15,992 nt of DNA from Saccoglossus kowalevskii. Its lineage: Eukaryota > Hemichordata > Enteropneusta > Harrimaniidae. The stretch is from positions 29,317-45,308 of the forward strand of contig NW_003113469.1 in the NCBI RefSeq assembly GCF_000003605.2. The letters run 5' to 3'. Positions 9,240 through 15,992 of the stretch are shown in pieces. Under the pieces are notes generated by a model. That model saw only the letters and a program-made list of their open reading frames with translations, had not been told where the DNA came from and searched no databases. Positions within the stretch are counted from its first letter, which is position 1. The number at the start of each line of letters is the position of its first letter. A program made the position numbers and the translations under genes.

Positions 9240-10213
9240 ATGGATATTCTTAGAGAACTTAACGAGTTAGGTAGAGAATCAGGGTATGAGGGAGAACAGC
9301 TGACTCAATTTGTGAGGACAGAGCGTGAGAAGAGAGAGTAAAAAGAGAGAGAGCAGAAAGATAGCGTGAGGGGAGGAATGAGAGAGCAGCCAAACGTGAG
9401 GCTGAACGTGAGGAAAGAGAGAGAGAATGTGAGGCAACAGAGAGATAACGAGACCGTGAAGAGAAAGAGAAAATAAGACAGCATGAACTTGAAGTGTTGA
9501 GATTACGTGCGGCAGCTAATGGTCAAAATGGAGGCTTAGAACAGTTGGCTCAGTCCATTGCTAGTTCTAAGAGTCCAAAGCTATATTTGTTTAATGAGAC
9601 TAGAGACGAAATGGATGCATTTATTTTAAGATTCGAGCGATTTGCTGCAATTCAGAAATGGCCGCATGATAGTTGGGTTATGAATCTTAGTGCATTATTG
9701 ACAGGCAAATCATTGTATGTGTTTTCTGCATTGTCTACAGCAGAGTTCATGGATCACAATGTTGTAAAGGAAGCTTTGTTGAAGCGTTATAATATGAATG
9801 AAGAAGGTTATAGAAAGAAATTTCGTACTAGTAGGGCAGAAGGTGACGAGATCATTTTGCAATTTGCAGCTAGATTAAGTAGTTATTTTGATCGTTGGGT
9901 TAAGCTGTCTGAAGTTGGTAGGAGTTTTAATGGAGCTAAGGACTTAGTGATGAGAGATCAATTGATGAGTACTTTTGGTAATGAGTTGTCTATTTTCATA
10001 GATGAAAGGTCACTCAAGTCAGTTAAGGAAATGGCTGAATTAGCTGATAAGTTTAGAGATGCACGTAGACAGACAGGTTGTAAAAATCTAGCCAGTTTCA
10101 AGGTGGTAGTTAGAATCAGAAAGGACAGTCCTGGAACACAAGTCAGAAAGGTAAAGGACAGGGTAGATTTGATATGCCTGTTGTTCAAGTCTTTATTGGC
10201 AGTACTGAGGTAG
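9240..10213 (+). pseudogene. gag: gypsy gag (coiled-coil region plus SCAN-like capsid domain), broken
   Basis: An ATG at 9240 opens a frame starting MDILRELNELG that stops at TAA 9339-9341. A purine-rich segment (about 9290-9480) then encodes a charged Glu/Arg coiled coil but changes frame and has another stop at 9446-9448, after which the main frame runs to 10213. Its product has PKLYLFNETRDEMDAFI and then a capsid C-terminal region with YRKKFR, FAARLSSYFDRWV, DLVMRDQL and MAELADKFRDAR. That pattern matches the gag region of Gmr1-like elements from which the vertebrate SCAN domain is thought to derive. A CCHC zinc knuckle would be expected after the Gln/Gly-rich spacer (about 10085-10173) but is missing, probably deleted. 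Gag packages the element RNA in intact relatives. The tail after about 10080 runs out of frame with the protease. The minus-strand open frame at 9958-10278 is antisense shadow. Confidence 0.8.
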
Positions 10214-10703
10214 AGATCCTGCGTGATAGTGGGTGTAGTTCGGTGGTAGTATGCAGAGAGTTGGTAGAAGATAGTCAATTGACTGGAGAGAGTCGTACCT
10301 GTGTGATGATGGATGGTACATGTCGGAAAGCCCCAGTAGCTAGACTATATATAGATACACCCTACTATATTTGTGAGGTCGAGGCACTGTGTATGAGGAC
10401 CCCAGTGTATCTTATTGTTGGTAATATTAGTGGAGCTATGGATCCCAAGGATCCTGATATTGGTTGGAAGCTAGGTGTGGCTCATGAGGTAGGGCATGGT
10501 GAGGTTAGTTCGCCCTCAGGTGGTGAACATAGTACTCCTTCGAGTGATGGGACTAGTGTGCCCTCTGGTGGTGAAGGTTGTTGTCCTTTGGGTATTGAGA
10601 CTAGTGTGCCCTTAGGTAATGAAGGTTTTGCATCTACTAGTAGTCAGGCTAGTGTGCCCTTTATGGATGAAGGTTGTTCTCCAGAGAGCCTTCAGTTAGT
10701 GGG
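10174..10703 (+). pseudogene. gypsy aspartic protease with a repeated linker
   Basis: A frame one base off gag reads VVQVFIGSTEVEILRDSG, with the retropepsin catalytic triplet DSG at residues 18-20 from the Met at 10174. It is followed by CSSVVV, MMDGTCRKAPVARLYIDTPY and a YLIVGNISGA segment near residue 90, the usual C-terminal protease landmark. The same frame reaches back upstream through a Gln/Gly-rich KGKGQGRFD spacer. After the protease a linker holds four in-frame 16-residue repeats (10504-10695). The correct frame is lost near 10700, so the open frame running on to 10788 is not native there. In relatives the protease cuts the polyprotein; this copy could not make one because of flanking stops. 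Confidence 0.78.
10504..10695 (+). repeat. Four in-frame 48 bp tandem repeats in the protease-integrase linker
   Basis: Units start at 10504, 10552, 10600 and 10648, exactly 48 bp apart. They encode 16-residue repeats of the pattern (T/A/V)SxPxGxEGxxPxxxx: VSSPSGGEHSTPSSDG, TSVPSGGEGCCPLGIE, TSVPLGNEGFASTSSQ and ASVPFMDEGCSPESLQ. The spacing is a multiple of three and the frame is kept, so the array probably grew while the element was coding. It is Ser/Gly/Pro-rich and likely disordered. Confidence 0.85.
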
Positions 10704-11207
10704 AGTGATTGTGAACCCTCTATTGATTCTACTCAGGATGATAGTGATGATGTTGTACAGTTGGTACAGACTAGGGCTCAGAAGTTAGCTGAGAAGAAGC
10801 CATTACGTAGGTTTATAGTTCCTGAGTTTTAGGAATTGCATAATAAGGTTGATACTAATGGTGGTAAGAAACTTATTACTGTGGACGCAGTGCGAGAGAC
10901 ACAGCAGTCTGATTCCACATTAGAGCGTGCTAGGAAGTTAGTGAGTACAGGTGAGGAGTTGATCACAGGTCGTAACAATCAGGCAAAGGTTAGATACAAA
11001 AATTATTATGATAGGAAGGCCAGGAATAGGAAGTTCCAACCTGGTGACAAAGTGTTAGTGTTACTTCCCACTGACCACAATAAGTTGTTGATGCAATGGC
11101 AGGGGCCATATGTAATTAAGGAGAGAGTGGGTATGATGGATTACAGAATGGATGTAAAAGGCAAGGTGAACATTTATCATGCTAACTTGTTGAAAGCATA
11201 TTACTAA
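10701..11207 (+). pseudogene. gypsy integrase remnant: N-terminal lead-in fused to the C-terminal GPY/F module, core deleted
   Basis: From about 10701 a new frame gives an acidic spacer (SDCEPSIDSTQDDSDDVV), then TRAQKLAEKKPLRRFIVPEF and a stop at 10830-10832. The frame reopens (10836-11207) with RETQQSDSTLERARKL, the stretch that normally precedes the HHCC zinc finger. It then jumps, near 10965-10985, to YKNYYDRKARNRKFQPGDKV, VLLPTDHNKLL, QWQGPYVI and YHANLLKAYY. The last set is the integrase C-terminal GPY/F module. The HHCC finger and the DDE catalytic core are absent, a loss I judge at several hundred codons from family length. The TAA at 11205-11207 is followed in the same frame by a linker (VVAEYDTTDSDTILYDSGE) leading to RT. 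Confidence 0.82.
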
Positions 11208-11370
11208 AGAGACAAACTGAATGACAAGAAAGTGGTTACTGGGGTGATGAACTGTGTGTGCACTGTAGTTGCTGAATATGACACTACTGACAGTGACACA
11301 ATACTGTATGATAGTGGTGAGTTGAAATCTGTGCCATTTCAGTGCAAGGAAACATTGTCATGTTGGCCAT

Positions 11371-11800
11371 GAGTTATAAGGGACTTTTTTGAAAAGACAA
11401 CCTTTATCACACATGATGGTTTATTTCAGTTTCGACACATGCCTTCCGGGCTTGTGAATACACCAGTCTCTTTTTTCTCGGATGATACATATTTTGTTGG
11501 TAGGTCTTGAAGGTAATGTTGAGAATTTAATTGATGATATTTGTATTTAGTAAAAATCTTGGGAGGAGCATGTACAGATTGTACAGGATGTTCTGGCTCG
11601 GTTAAGAAAGGCAGTTTTAACCACAAAACTTTCAAAGTGTTTCTTTGGTTTTACTAATTTGGAGTTTATAGGTCACCAGGTAGGTGACGGTGTTTTATGA
11701 GTATTGCCAGATAAAATTGAAGCCATACAGCATGCAACCAGACCTGAAACAGTAAAGCATATAAGGTCATTTTTAGTCATGGCTGGGTACTGTCGCAAAT
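11371..11800 (+). pseudogene. gypsy reverse transcriptase, C-terminal half, frameshifted
   Basis: After a TGA near 11371 the integrase frame continues into FFEKTTFITHDGLFQF, MPSGLVNTP and VSFF, matching the KTAF.T..G and MPFG..NAP motifs of Ty3/gypsy RT. A frame change near 11470-11515 leads to NLIDDICI (about 11524-11547), the Y-x-D-D catalytic box with Tyr changed to Leu. Then come a double stop, KSWEEHVQIVQDVLARLRKA, KLSKCFFGF, FIGHQVGDGV, and after TGA 11698-11700 the connection region TRPETVKHIRSFL and AGYC. The part before KTTF, including motif A with the first catalytic Asp, is missing and appears deleted between about 11345 and 11375. It lies downstream of integrase, as in Gmr1-like elements. 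The minus-strand frame at 11426-11635 is a shadow. Confidence 0.85.
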
Positions 11801-12351
11801 CTGAACCAAATTCTGCTACAATAGCAGCTTCTCTCAGTGATTTGACCAGAAAAAGTCAGCCAATGAAGGTAGTCTGGGGAGATTCCCCAGAACGTGCCTT
11901 TAATCACTTGGATGTTTTTTTGAGTAATCAACAAATTATAAGGTTGCCTGATTTTACTAAGAGTTTTATTTTGAGATGCGATGCATCAGGAGTTGGACTT
12001 GGTGCAGTTTTATTACAGCAATATGAGGAAGGAAAATTTCCAGTGGCATATGCCAGTCGTAAATTGCCAGCCAGAGAGAAGTCTTATTTTGTAATTGAAA
12101 AAAAGTGTTTGGCAGTGGTTTGGGCATTGCATAAATTTCACCAATATTTATATGTTAAAGAATTTATTTTGGAGACTGATCACCAGCCATTACTTTATGT
12201 AAACAAGGCACGAGAAGTAAACAGTAGGTTAGTGCGATGGGCTCTATATTTGCAATCTTTTAGCTACCGCATTATAGCAATTAAAGTTAAAGACAATATA
12301 GGTGCAGACTATTTAAACAACTTTGAGAAATGTAAATTTATTGGCAGTTGA
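11704..12351 (+). pseudogene. gypsy RT connection and RNase H, longest intact frame of the element
   Basis: This 215-residue frame is the best preserved part of the element, but its first residue is a TTG just after an in-frame stop, so it is a fragment rather than a gene start. Residues 1-60 are the RT connection (LTRKSQPMKVVWGD). RNase H follows: DAS at 93-95, PVAYASRKLPAREKSY at 113-128, ETDHQPLLY at 157-165, RWALYLQSF at 178-186 and DNIGADYL at 197-204. Three of four expected catalytic carboxylates are visible (D93, D159, D202); the glutamate of the usual EKECLA motif is Lys at 134 (EKKCLA). In relatives RNase H removes RNA from the RNA:DNA hybrid and ends in ...ADYLSR; here it ends ADYLNN shortly before TGA. 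A purine tract and candidate LTR follow. Confidence 0.9.
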
Positions 12352-12895
12352 TGCTGATTATTGGACTGAAAATGTGTCATGTTCAGTCTTGATGAGGGGC
12401 AATGTCAGCATCCTTTATTTTATGTTTTGTCATATTACCTCAAACCCTGCAAATGAAATCAGAGGGAAGAAACGGTGTGTATTGTGATAACTGTCATAAA
12501 GGTGATTGACATGTCATACTTGTTTCAACTCTGGAAGGACAGTAGGTTCTACCATGTGTGCTTACAATTTACATGACAAAGGAAGGAGAATTGGAATCTA
12601 CCAGGTGTGCTGTTATTTGAAAAACAAAGGATGTTTATGATTTACTGAGTTGCCTACGTGACACAGCTGTTAGCCATTGACTGTCGTCCAATAATACATC
12701 CTGGAACTGTGAGTTATCACCAATGCACACTTCCCTAAGGAACCCCTAATTTAGTGATTTTATTGGTTTTATTTTTCTGTGCTTTATTTCTTGTAATTAC
12801 TTTGAGAGGTATTAAAGCCAGGAGCATTAACTTGATATTTTGGTGTATGTGTATTTTATTCCCAGTACTATTGTCTTGTCTATCCCATACTAGCA
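12352..12895 (+). repeat. Candidate polypurine tract and 3' LTR of the gypsy element
   Basis: A purine-rich GATGAGGGGCAA (12391-12402) is placed where a polypurine tract is expected, and TGTCAGCATCC begins at 12403. A plausible end is ATACTAGCA at 12895, just before LINE remnant A resumes, giving an LTR of about 490 bp bounded TG...CA. ATTAAA (12811-12816) could serve as a poly(A) signal or a TATA-like site. Two related blocks, 'ggttctaccatgtgtgc' (12545) and 'ggaatctaccaggtgtgc' (12593), mark a 48 bp direct repeat inside it. The pairing with a 5' LTR rests only on short collinear blocks near 9115-9214. Confidence 0.4.
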
Positions 12896-13410
12896 GTGAA
12901 AGAACCCCCTGATGAAACTGTTGAATGGATATCTATATCATCAACATACGCTGCCAGTTTGCTCAGTTTCCCGTCTGATTTTATTGAGTAACAGCTCTAT
13001 TGTATTAACAAAAATGCCGAATGCCTTGATACAACATAATAGATGATGTGAGGGCGCAACTCGCTCTGACTCTGAAGAGATTTGGCATTTGTTATGTATA
13101 ATTAATATAATTTTGCCTAAAAACAAATGCACGTATTGTCTTAAACAAGAAATTGTGATTGATTCTGTCTTTTTCCTGGTCAAAAGCTAAAATATCCAAG
13201 AGAGCGTTTGTGATGTTACAGTAATTGAAAGCCTCACGCAATAGATTGATTGTTTCGTCAATATACTGGGATACTGTAGTCTTATTCAGGATTAAGGATT
13301 TAATCAATAACTGAACGAAAACGAAGTGTGTTCGTGAAGATCTCAATAATCATTACACAGGGAGCTAACCAACAGTTTTTAGTGAATTCCCGTTTTCTTT
13401 TTCGTTTTGT
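12896..13410 (-). pseudogene. LINE remnant A: reverse transcriptase N-terminal half through motif C (Tx1/L1-like)
   Basis: Reading down the minus strand from about 13400, one frame gives EIFTNTLRFRSVIDQILNPE, the fingers region before a 'dQ..ipgR' segment. The frame at 13346-13092 gives INLLREAFNYCN, LDILAFDQEKDRINH (motif A, catalytic Asp at residue 60, with the usual two residues before it lost) and FLFKTIRAFVF. The frame at 13183-12941 gives SESERVAPSHHLL and then IELLLNKIRRETEQTGSV, matching motif B and the helix after it. The last frame gives KLAAYVDDIDI, motif C with YVDD at 12937-12948. The order and spacing are those of Tx1/L1-type LINE polymerases. Homology fades near 12900, where the gypsy 3' end begins. 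Four frames and several stops show it is dead. Confidence 0.85.
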
Positions 13411-14099
13411 AAAGCGATGTATAAAAGTTTAGCGTGATATCACGTATCTCACAAAGACAGTCAGTGTTTTTTTCCGTTTCTCAAGTTTGACAAAAAAAAT
13501 GAATTGGGAACATCCGATAACTATTTGTAACGGGCTTGGATAGCAGTTCCTCTGTTTCCGTGCTGTTCGAGGCGTGAAAGAGTAGAGTTTTTTTCTGATA
13601 AGTAAAAGGCTACATTTTATTAATTAAAGCTTGCTCGTTCTCTTCATTCACTTGTTTCAAAAGACATTAAATTACACTATTCCTTGGACAACACTTTGAT
13701 ATCATGTTTACAAATGTTCCATCATGTTTGCAAATTTTTGAGAGCATCACGTTGGGTTTACCACAGGGACAATAATTCTGTAATGACATATACTTTACGA
13801 TACGAGTGTCGTGTACACAAATTAGTTTATTACAGATAGTCCAGCTTTATTCATCTAACCCGTCAGTTGAAGTAACGCCCTGTTGCCCATTTTCTCCTTA
13901 TTCTCTCTCTCTTTATTCTCCCATCTTGTCTAACAAAATCTTAAAAGATCTGCCATAAAACTCTAAGGCGCGACAGAGTAAACATTCCATCAACCAATCG
14001 CAGTAGTCAGTGGCACGATCACGTGATTACCAGGGATGTGTCTCACGGTTAAAGCCATGCGAAATTGCCAATATTAAATACAATTAGTGAACAAACTAT
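13411..14099. other. Stretch between LINE endonuclease and RT; no motif recognised
   Basis: This is where the endonuclease-RT linker of LINE remnant A would lie, but I cannot trace a convincing frame through it. It holds a perfect 12 bp palindrome CGTGATATCACG (13433-13444) just after ATAAAAG (13421-13427), and a pyrimidine-rich run near 13890-13920. The sequence may be a separate insertion or decayed linker. Confidence 0.35.
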
Positions 14100-14522
14100 A
14101 ACATTCCTGTAGTATGTGTTTAAAATGTCTATCCTAAACATGCAAGTTGATGATTTCAAAGAATACTGCAATGGCGTGTGAACCAAGTGTGCGTATGTGA
14201 TCTCATTAAGATAACACGCCCCTATGTGATGTTTGTGTTTTTTGCCATGTTGATGTCGCCATGGATCAATCAATTTAAACATTTCAATTACAAAGCTTAG
14301 AGCATGGGACGTGTGCGTATCTGGCTCCCAATCGCCATTACGATCAATGCCAGGTGCAAGTGTCCAATTAAAATCACCAACAACACCAGGATCATCATTA
14401 ATTTTGTTGATATGGCGTTTTAGTTGCTGTAAATATTTGTTACACTCGATGGTACAATACACATTAAAGAATATTATTATTAATTTCAACATGTACATGC
14501 AGCACATGACCAGACTTGCCAA
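14049..14522 (-). pseudogene. LINE remnant A: AP-type endonuclease domain fragment
   Basis: The 157-residue frame carries the second half of an endonuclease/exonuclease/phosphatase (APE-like) domain. FFNVYCT at 18-24 is the NvYaP strand. GDFN at 49-52 (14367-14378) is the catalytic GDFN motif, followed by TLAPGIDRNGD. MFKLIDPWR at 81-89 is the L.DxWR motif shared by LINE endonucleases, and FRID at 129-132 stands where SRID is normal. In active LINEs this enzyme nicks the target DNA to prime reverse transcription. The N-terminal half with the catalytic Glu is not visible upstream, and the frame after about residue 135 reads as unrelated sequence. It lies on the same strand as the RT pieces at 13410-12896, in the expected EN-then-RT order. 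The plus-strand frame at 14311-14529 is its shadow. Confidence 0.85.
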
Positions 14523-14529
14523 TGCCTGA

Positions 14530-15420
14530 TATTTGAAGGAGGGGTTTGTACAATATCTTCAATATTTCAGTATTAATTTTTTCGATATTAGCCTTGACTT
14601 TCACTCATTACATTTAATTTTTCTCAACAATTTAGTATGTGCACGTTTATTTTATAGTTGACATTTCTTTCATTTCGAAATTCTATCACTCTTTCTTCAC
14701 TTATTTTAAACCTTCTGCTCTGAGTTTCAGTTTCCATTTTTTCAGTATTACTGTTTTATGTTCGTATATGTAAAGCACATTCCCCTAACATTTGTATGCG
14801 TGTGCAAATGACAATTAGATTACATGGTAATCAGTAGCATTTTGCAACCTTTTGGTTCTTCTACTCAGTGTTTACCCCACGATGGGGTGATATGATCGCT
14901 CCCCTTTCAATTGTATGCGTCTAGTTCCGCGTACATCACATTTTCATAGTTGCCGTTTTTTATTAGTGTATCAAAAATGCGCTTCGAGATCATCAATATT
15001 CATGATATCTGGCTTTCGCAGATGGATATCCACCTACCTCGACCACTATTGTTCACAGTATTATTTGTTGACGGCTATATTCAGCTTTTGGAAATTATAG
15101 TTCAATCAGGCAAATTCGTATCACTCTGATTTCGAGGATGGGACGGCCATTCTTCCACTTCTTTCTGATACTTTAGGTAGGGTATGTGTGTTGGTGTTGT
15201 ATAACTGTTTCAGATCAATTTATTTACTAAAAATCATTTTATCCACGTACATCATTTGATGCTCTCCTTTAAAGTCGTATCGTCTCATACCGCCATCATG
15301 TGTTTGATTTTAGCTAATGGGCTTGTTTATCCGCATATTCTCTCTAACGCCGTATGTGAGGGCGTACGTTTACTAGAGTACTACTGTATGATTTTTTGTT
15401 TACTGCCAAGTACCGGTGAT
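14530..15420. other. Unassigned stretch
   Basis: I see no gene that I can support. The missing endonuclease N-terminus of LINE remnant A should lie at the low end on the minus strand, but no frame carries it. A small hairpin ACCCCA-cga-TGGGGT lies at 14874-14888. The plus-strand frames at 14915-15100 and 15256-15483 have no recognisable motifs. Confidence 0.4.
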
Positions 15421-15645
15421 CTATGGATTTGGTTGACTTTTAATTGTACATGCTGCTTTCGCAGAATTGTTGTCGAGCAATGAATCGTCAACAGCAATCG
15501 TGTTATTGGCGTATAGCCTACCTAATGGTAAATGCATATTAGATCCCGTTTGGACGTAGTCAACCCATTTTATGAACTTATAAAACGACCCTTGAGTGTG
15601 GGGCCGAACTTGTGTCTTAGCCGTGCCTGGACCGATTACATTCAA
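15421..15645 (-). other. Unrecognised 74-codon open frame ending at the inverted repeat copy
   Basis: The frame starts at a TTG, has mixed codon use, and its product (SFYKFIKWVDYVQTG, MHLPLGRLYANN, AVDDSLLDNN) looks more protein-like than other short frames nearby. Its upstream end coincides with the edge of the inverted repeat copy, so the repeat may have inserted into it. No family is recognised and no convincing splice signals or start codon were seen. It could be an exon fragment, a transposon fragment or chance. Confidence 0.2.
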
Positions 15646-15960
15646 ACTTCACATGTACATATTTGTTTCATGATCTGATTCAAGATAGCCGACGCCCGGC
15701 TATTTTTGTGATACAAAATAATCAAAATCAAGCATTTCTGGCATTCCGCAACCGGATCTCTGCTGTCTACAGTTGGATTTTGTTCAACCTTGTACATTAC
15801 ATTAAACATTATTGAACCCTGATGCACGTCATTTAAAATGACGAACTGATTTAAAATAGCATACTGGCTGCCATTGTGTTCAAGTGCAATATTTTTGACT
15901 TGCTTTGACTGATCATGTTCAAATATTCATTATACATACAGTCATCGATATCGAGATGTA
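15646..15960 (-). repeat. Inverted dispersed copy of the 305 bp repeat
   Basis: The minus strand contains, in order, the same blocks as the units at 8061-8950: 'gtataatgaatatttgaaca', 'gatcagtcaaagcaagtca', 'aatgacgtgcatcaggg', 'gttgaacaaaatccaac', 'atgccagaaatgcttgattt' and 'aaaatagccgggcgtcggct' followed by 'atcttgaatcagatc'. The copy is single, so the family is dispersed as well as tandem. The minus-strand open frame at 15642-15827 is part of it and shares the string KCLIL...AILNQI with the frame at 8735-8953. Confidence 0.82.
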
Positions 15961-15992
15961 TTTAAAAAGCTTTTCCAGTCAATATCTATCAA

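Larger units (their letters stand above)
9240..12895 (+). mobile_element. Decayed Ty3/gypsy LTR retrotransposon with Gmr1-like order (gag-PR-INT-RT-RH)
   Basis: The element reads, on one strand, gag (9240-10213), aspartic protease (from 10174), integrase C-terminal GPY module (to 11207), reverse transcriptase (about 11380-11800) and RNase H (about 11940-12351), then a candidate polypurine tract and 3' LTR. In most Ty3/gypsy elements integrase comes last; the integrase-first order seen here is the hallmark of the Gmr1-like group. From about 10701 to 11470 integrase, linker and the start of RT all lie in the same reading frame, so the order is unlikely to be an artefact of two elements joined together. 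Stops, at least four frame changes and three internal deletions (gag zinc knuckle, integrase core, first half of RT) make it inactive. It abuts LINE remnant A at its 3' end. Confidence 0.85.

Noticed and set aside
9290-9480. GA-rich stretch as a microsatellite or regulatory tract
   Set aside because: It encodes the Glu/Arg coiled-coil part of gag once frame changes are allowed, so coding origin explains it.
9958-10278. 106-codon minus-strand open frame overlapping gag and protease
   Set aside because: It is antisense to clearly recognisable gag and protease sequence and has no motif of its own.
10700-10710. Programmed frameshift between protease and integrase
   Set aside because: No slippery heptamer or downstream structure is evident, and the element has several other frame changes that are plainly decay.
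11426-11635. 69-codon minus-strand open frame
   Set aside because: It is antisense to the gypsy RT, where the plus strand carries known RT motifs.
10836-12351. Two separate gypsy elements, one ending in integrase and a second beginning with RT
   Set aside because: The integrase, linker and first RT motifs share one frame with no LTR, leader or gag between them. A single element with integrase first is the simpler reading, though the deletions leave some doubt.
14311-14529. 72-codon plus-strand open frame
   Set aside because: It is the shadow of the minus-strand endonuclease fragment with GDFN and DPWR motifs.
1-15992. tRNA or tRNA-derived SINE with A and B boxes
   Set aside because: I scanned for a GTTCGANTCC-type B box on both strands and found no convincing site paired with an A box.

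Overview
The window looks like intergenic DNA from an animal nuclear genome. It is AT-rich (about two thirds A+T by eye), has no dense bacterial-style coding, and is dominated by decayed retrotransposons and degenerate tandem repeats. The two recognisable retroelement types, a Ty3/gypsy element with Gmr1-like domain order and Tx1/L1-like LINEs, point to a metazoan, most plausibly an aquatic invertebrate or lower deuterostome. The species cannot be fixed from sequence alone. I see no intact host gene, no tRNA or rRNA and no CRISPR array.

Layout. 1-980: a small nested hairpin, a GT-rich patch and about six diverged copies of a 110-160 bp repeat. 1730-2215: about seven copies of a 65 bp repeat. 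3026-5220: about eight copies of a repeat of about 260 bp. 5990-6410 (minus): a piece of LINE reverse transcriptase from the YxDD box through the thumb to the FW..HW motif. 7146-7475: an unexplained 109-codon open frame. 8061-8950: three copies of a repeat of about 305 bp, each with two palindromic 'ATGGC...GCCAT' cores; one further copy lies inverted at 15646-15960. 9240-12351 (plus): a heavily damaged Ty3/gypsy element with gag, protease, integrase C-terminus, reverse transcriptase and RNase H in that order, followed by a candidate 3' LTR to about 12895. 12895-14500 (minus): a second LINE copy with an AP-type endonuclease and the N-terminal half of the reverse transcriptase, apparently cut off at its motif C by the gypsy 3' end.

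How the parts relate. Nothing here appears able to make a working protein. The gypsy copy has stops, frameshifts and internal deletions that remove the gag zinc knuckle, the integrase core and the N-terminal half of RT, and its RNase H has a lysine at the expected catalytic glutamate. Both LINE pieces need several frame changes. The most informative points are the integrase-before-RT order with a SCAN-like gag, a 4 x 48 bp in-frame repeat between protease and integrase, and short sequence cores shared between repeat families that otherwise look unrelated. I found no convincing new functional system. The repeat architecture and the two unassigned open frames are what merit a second look.
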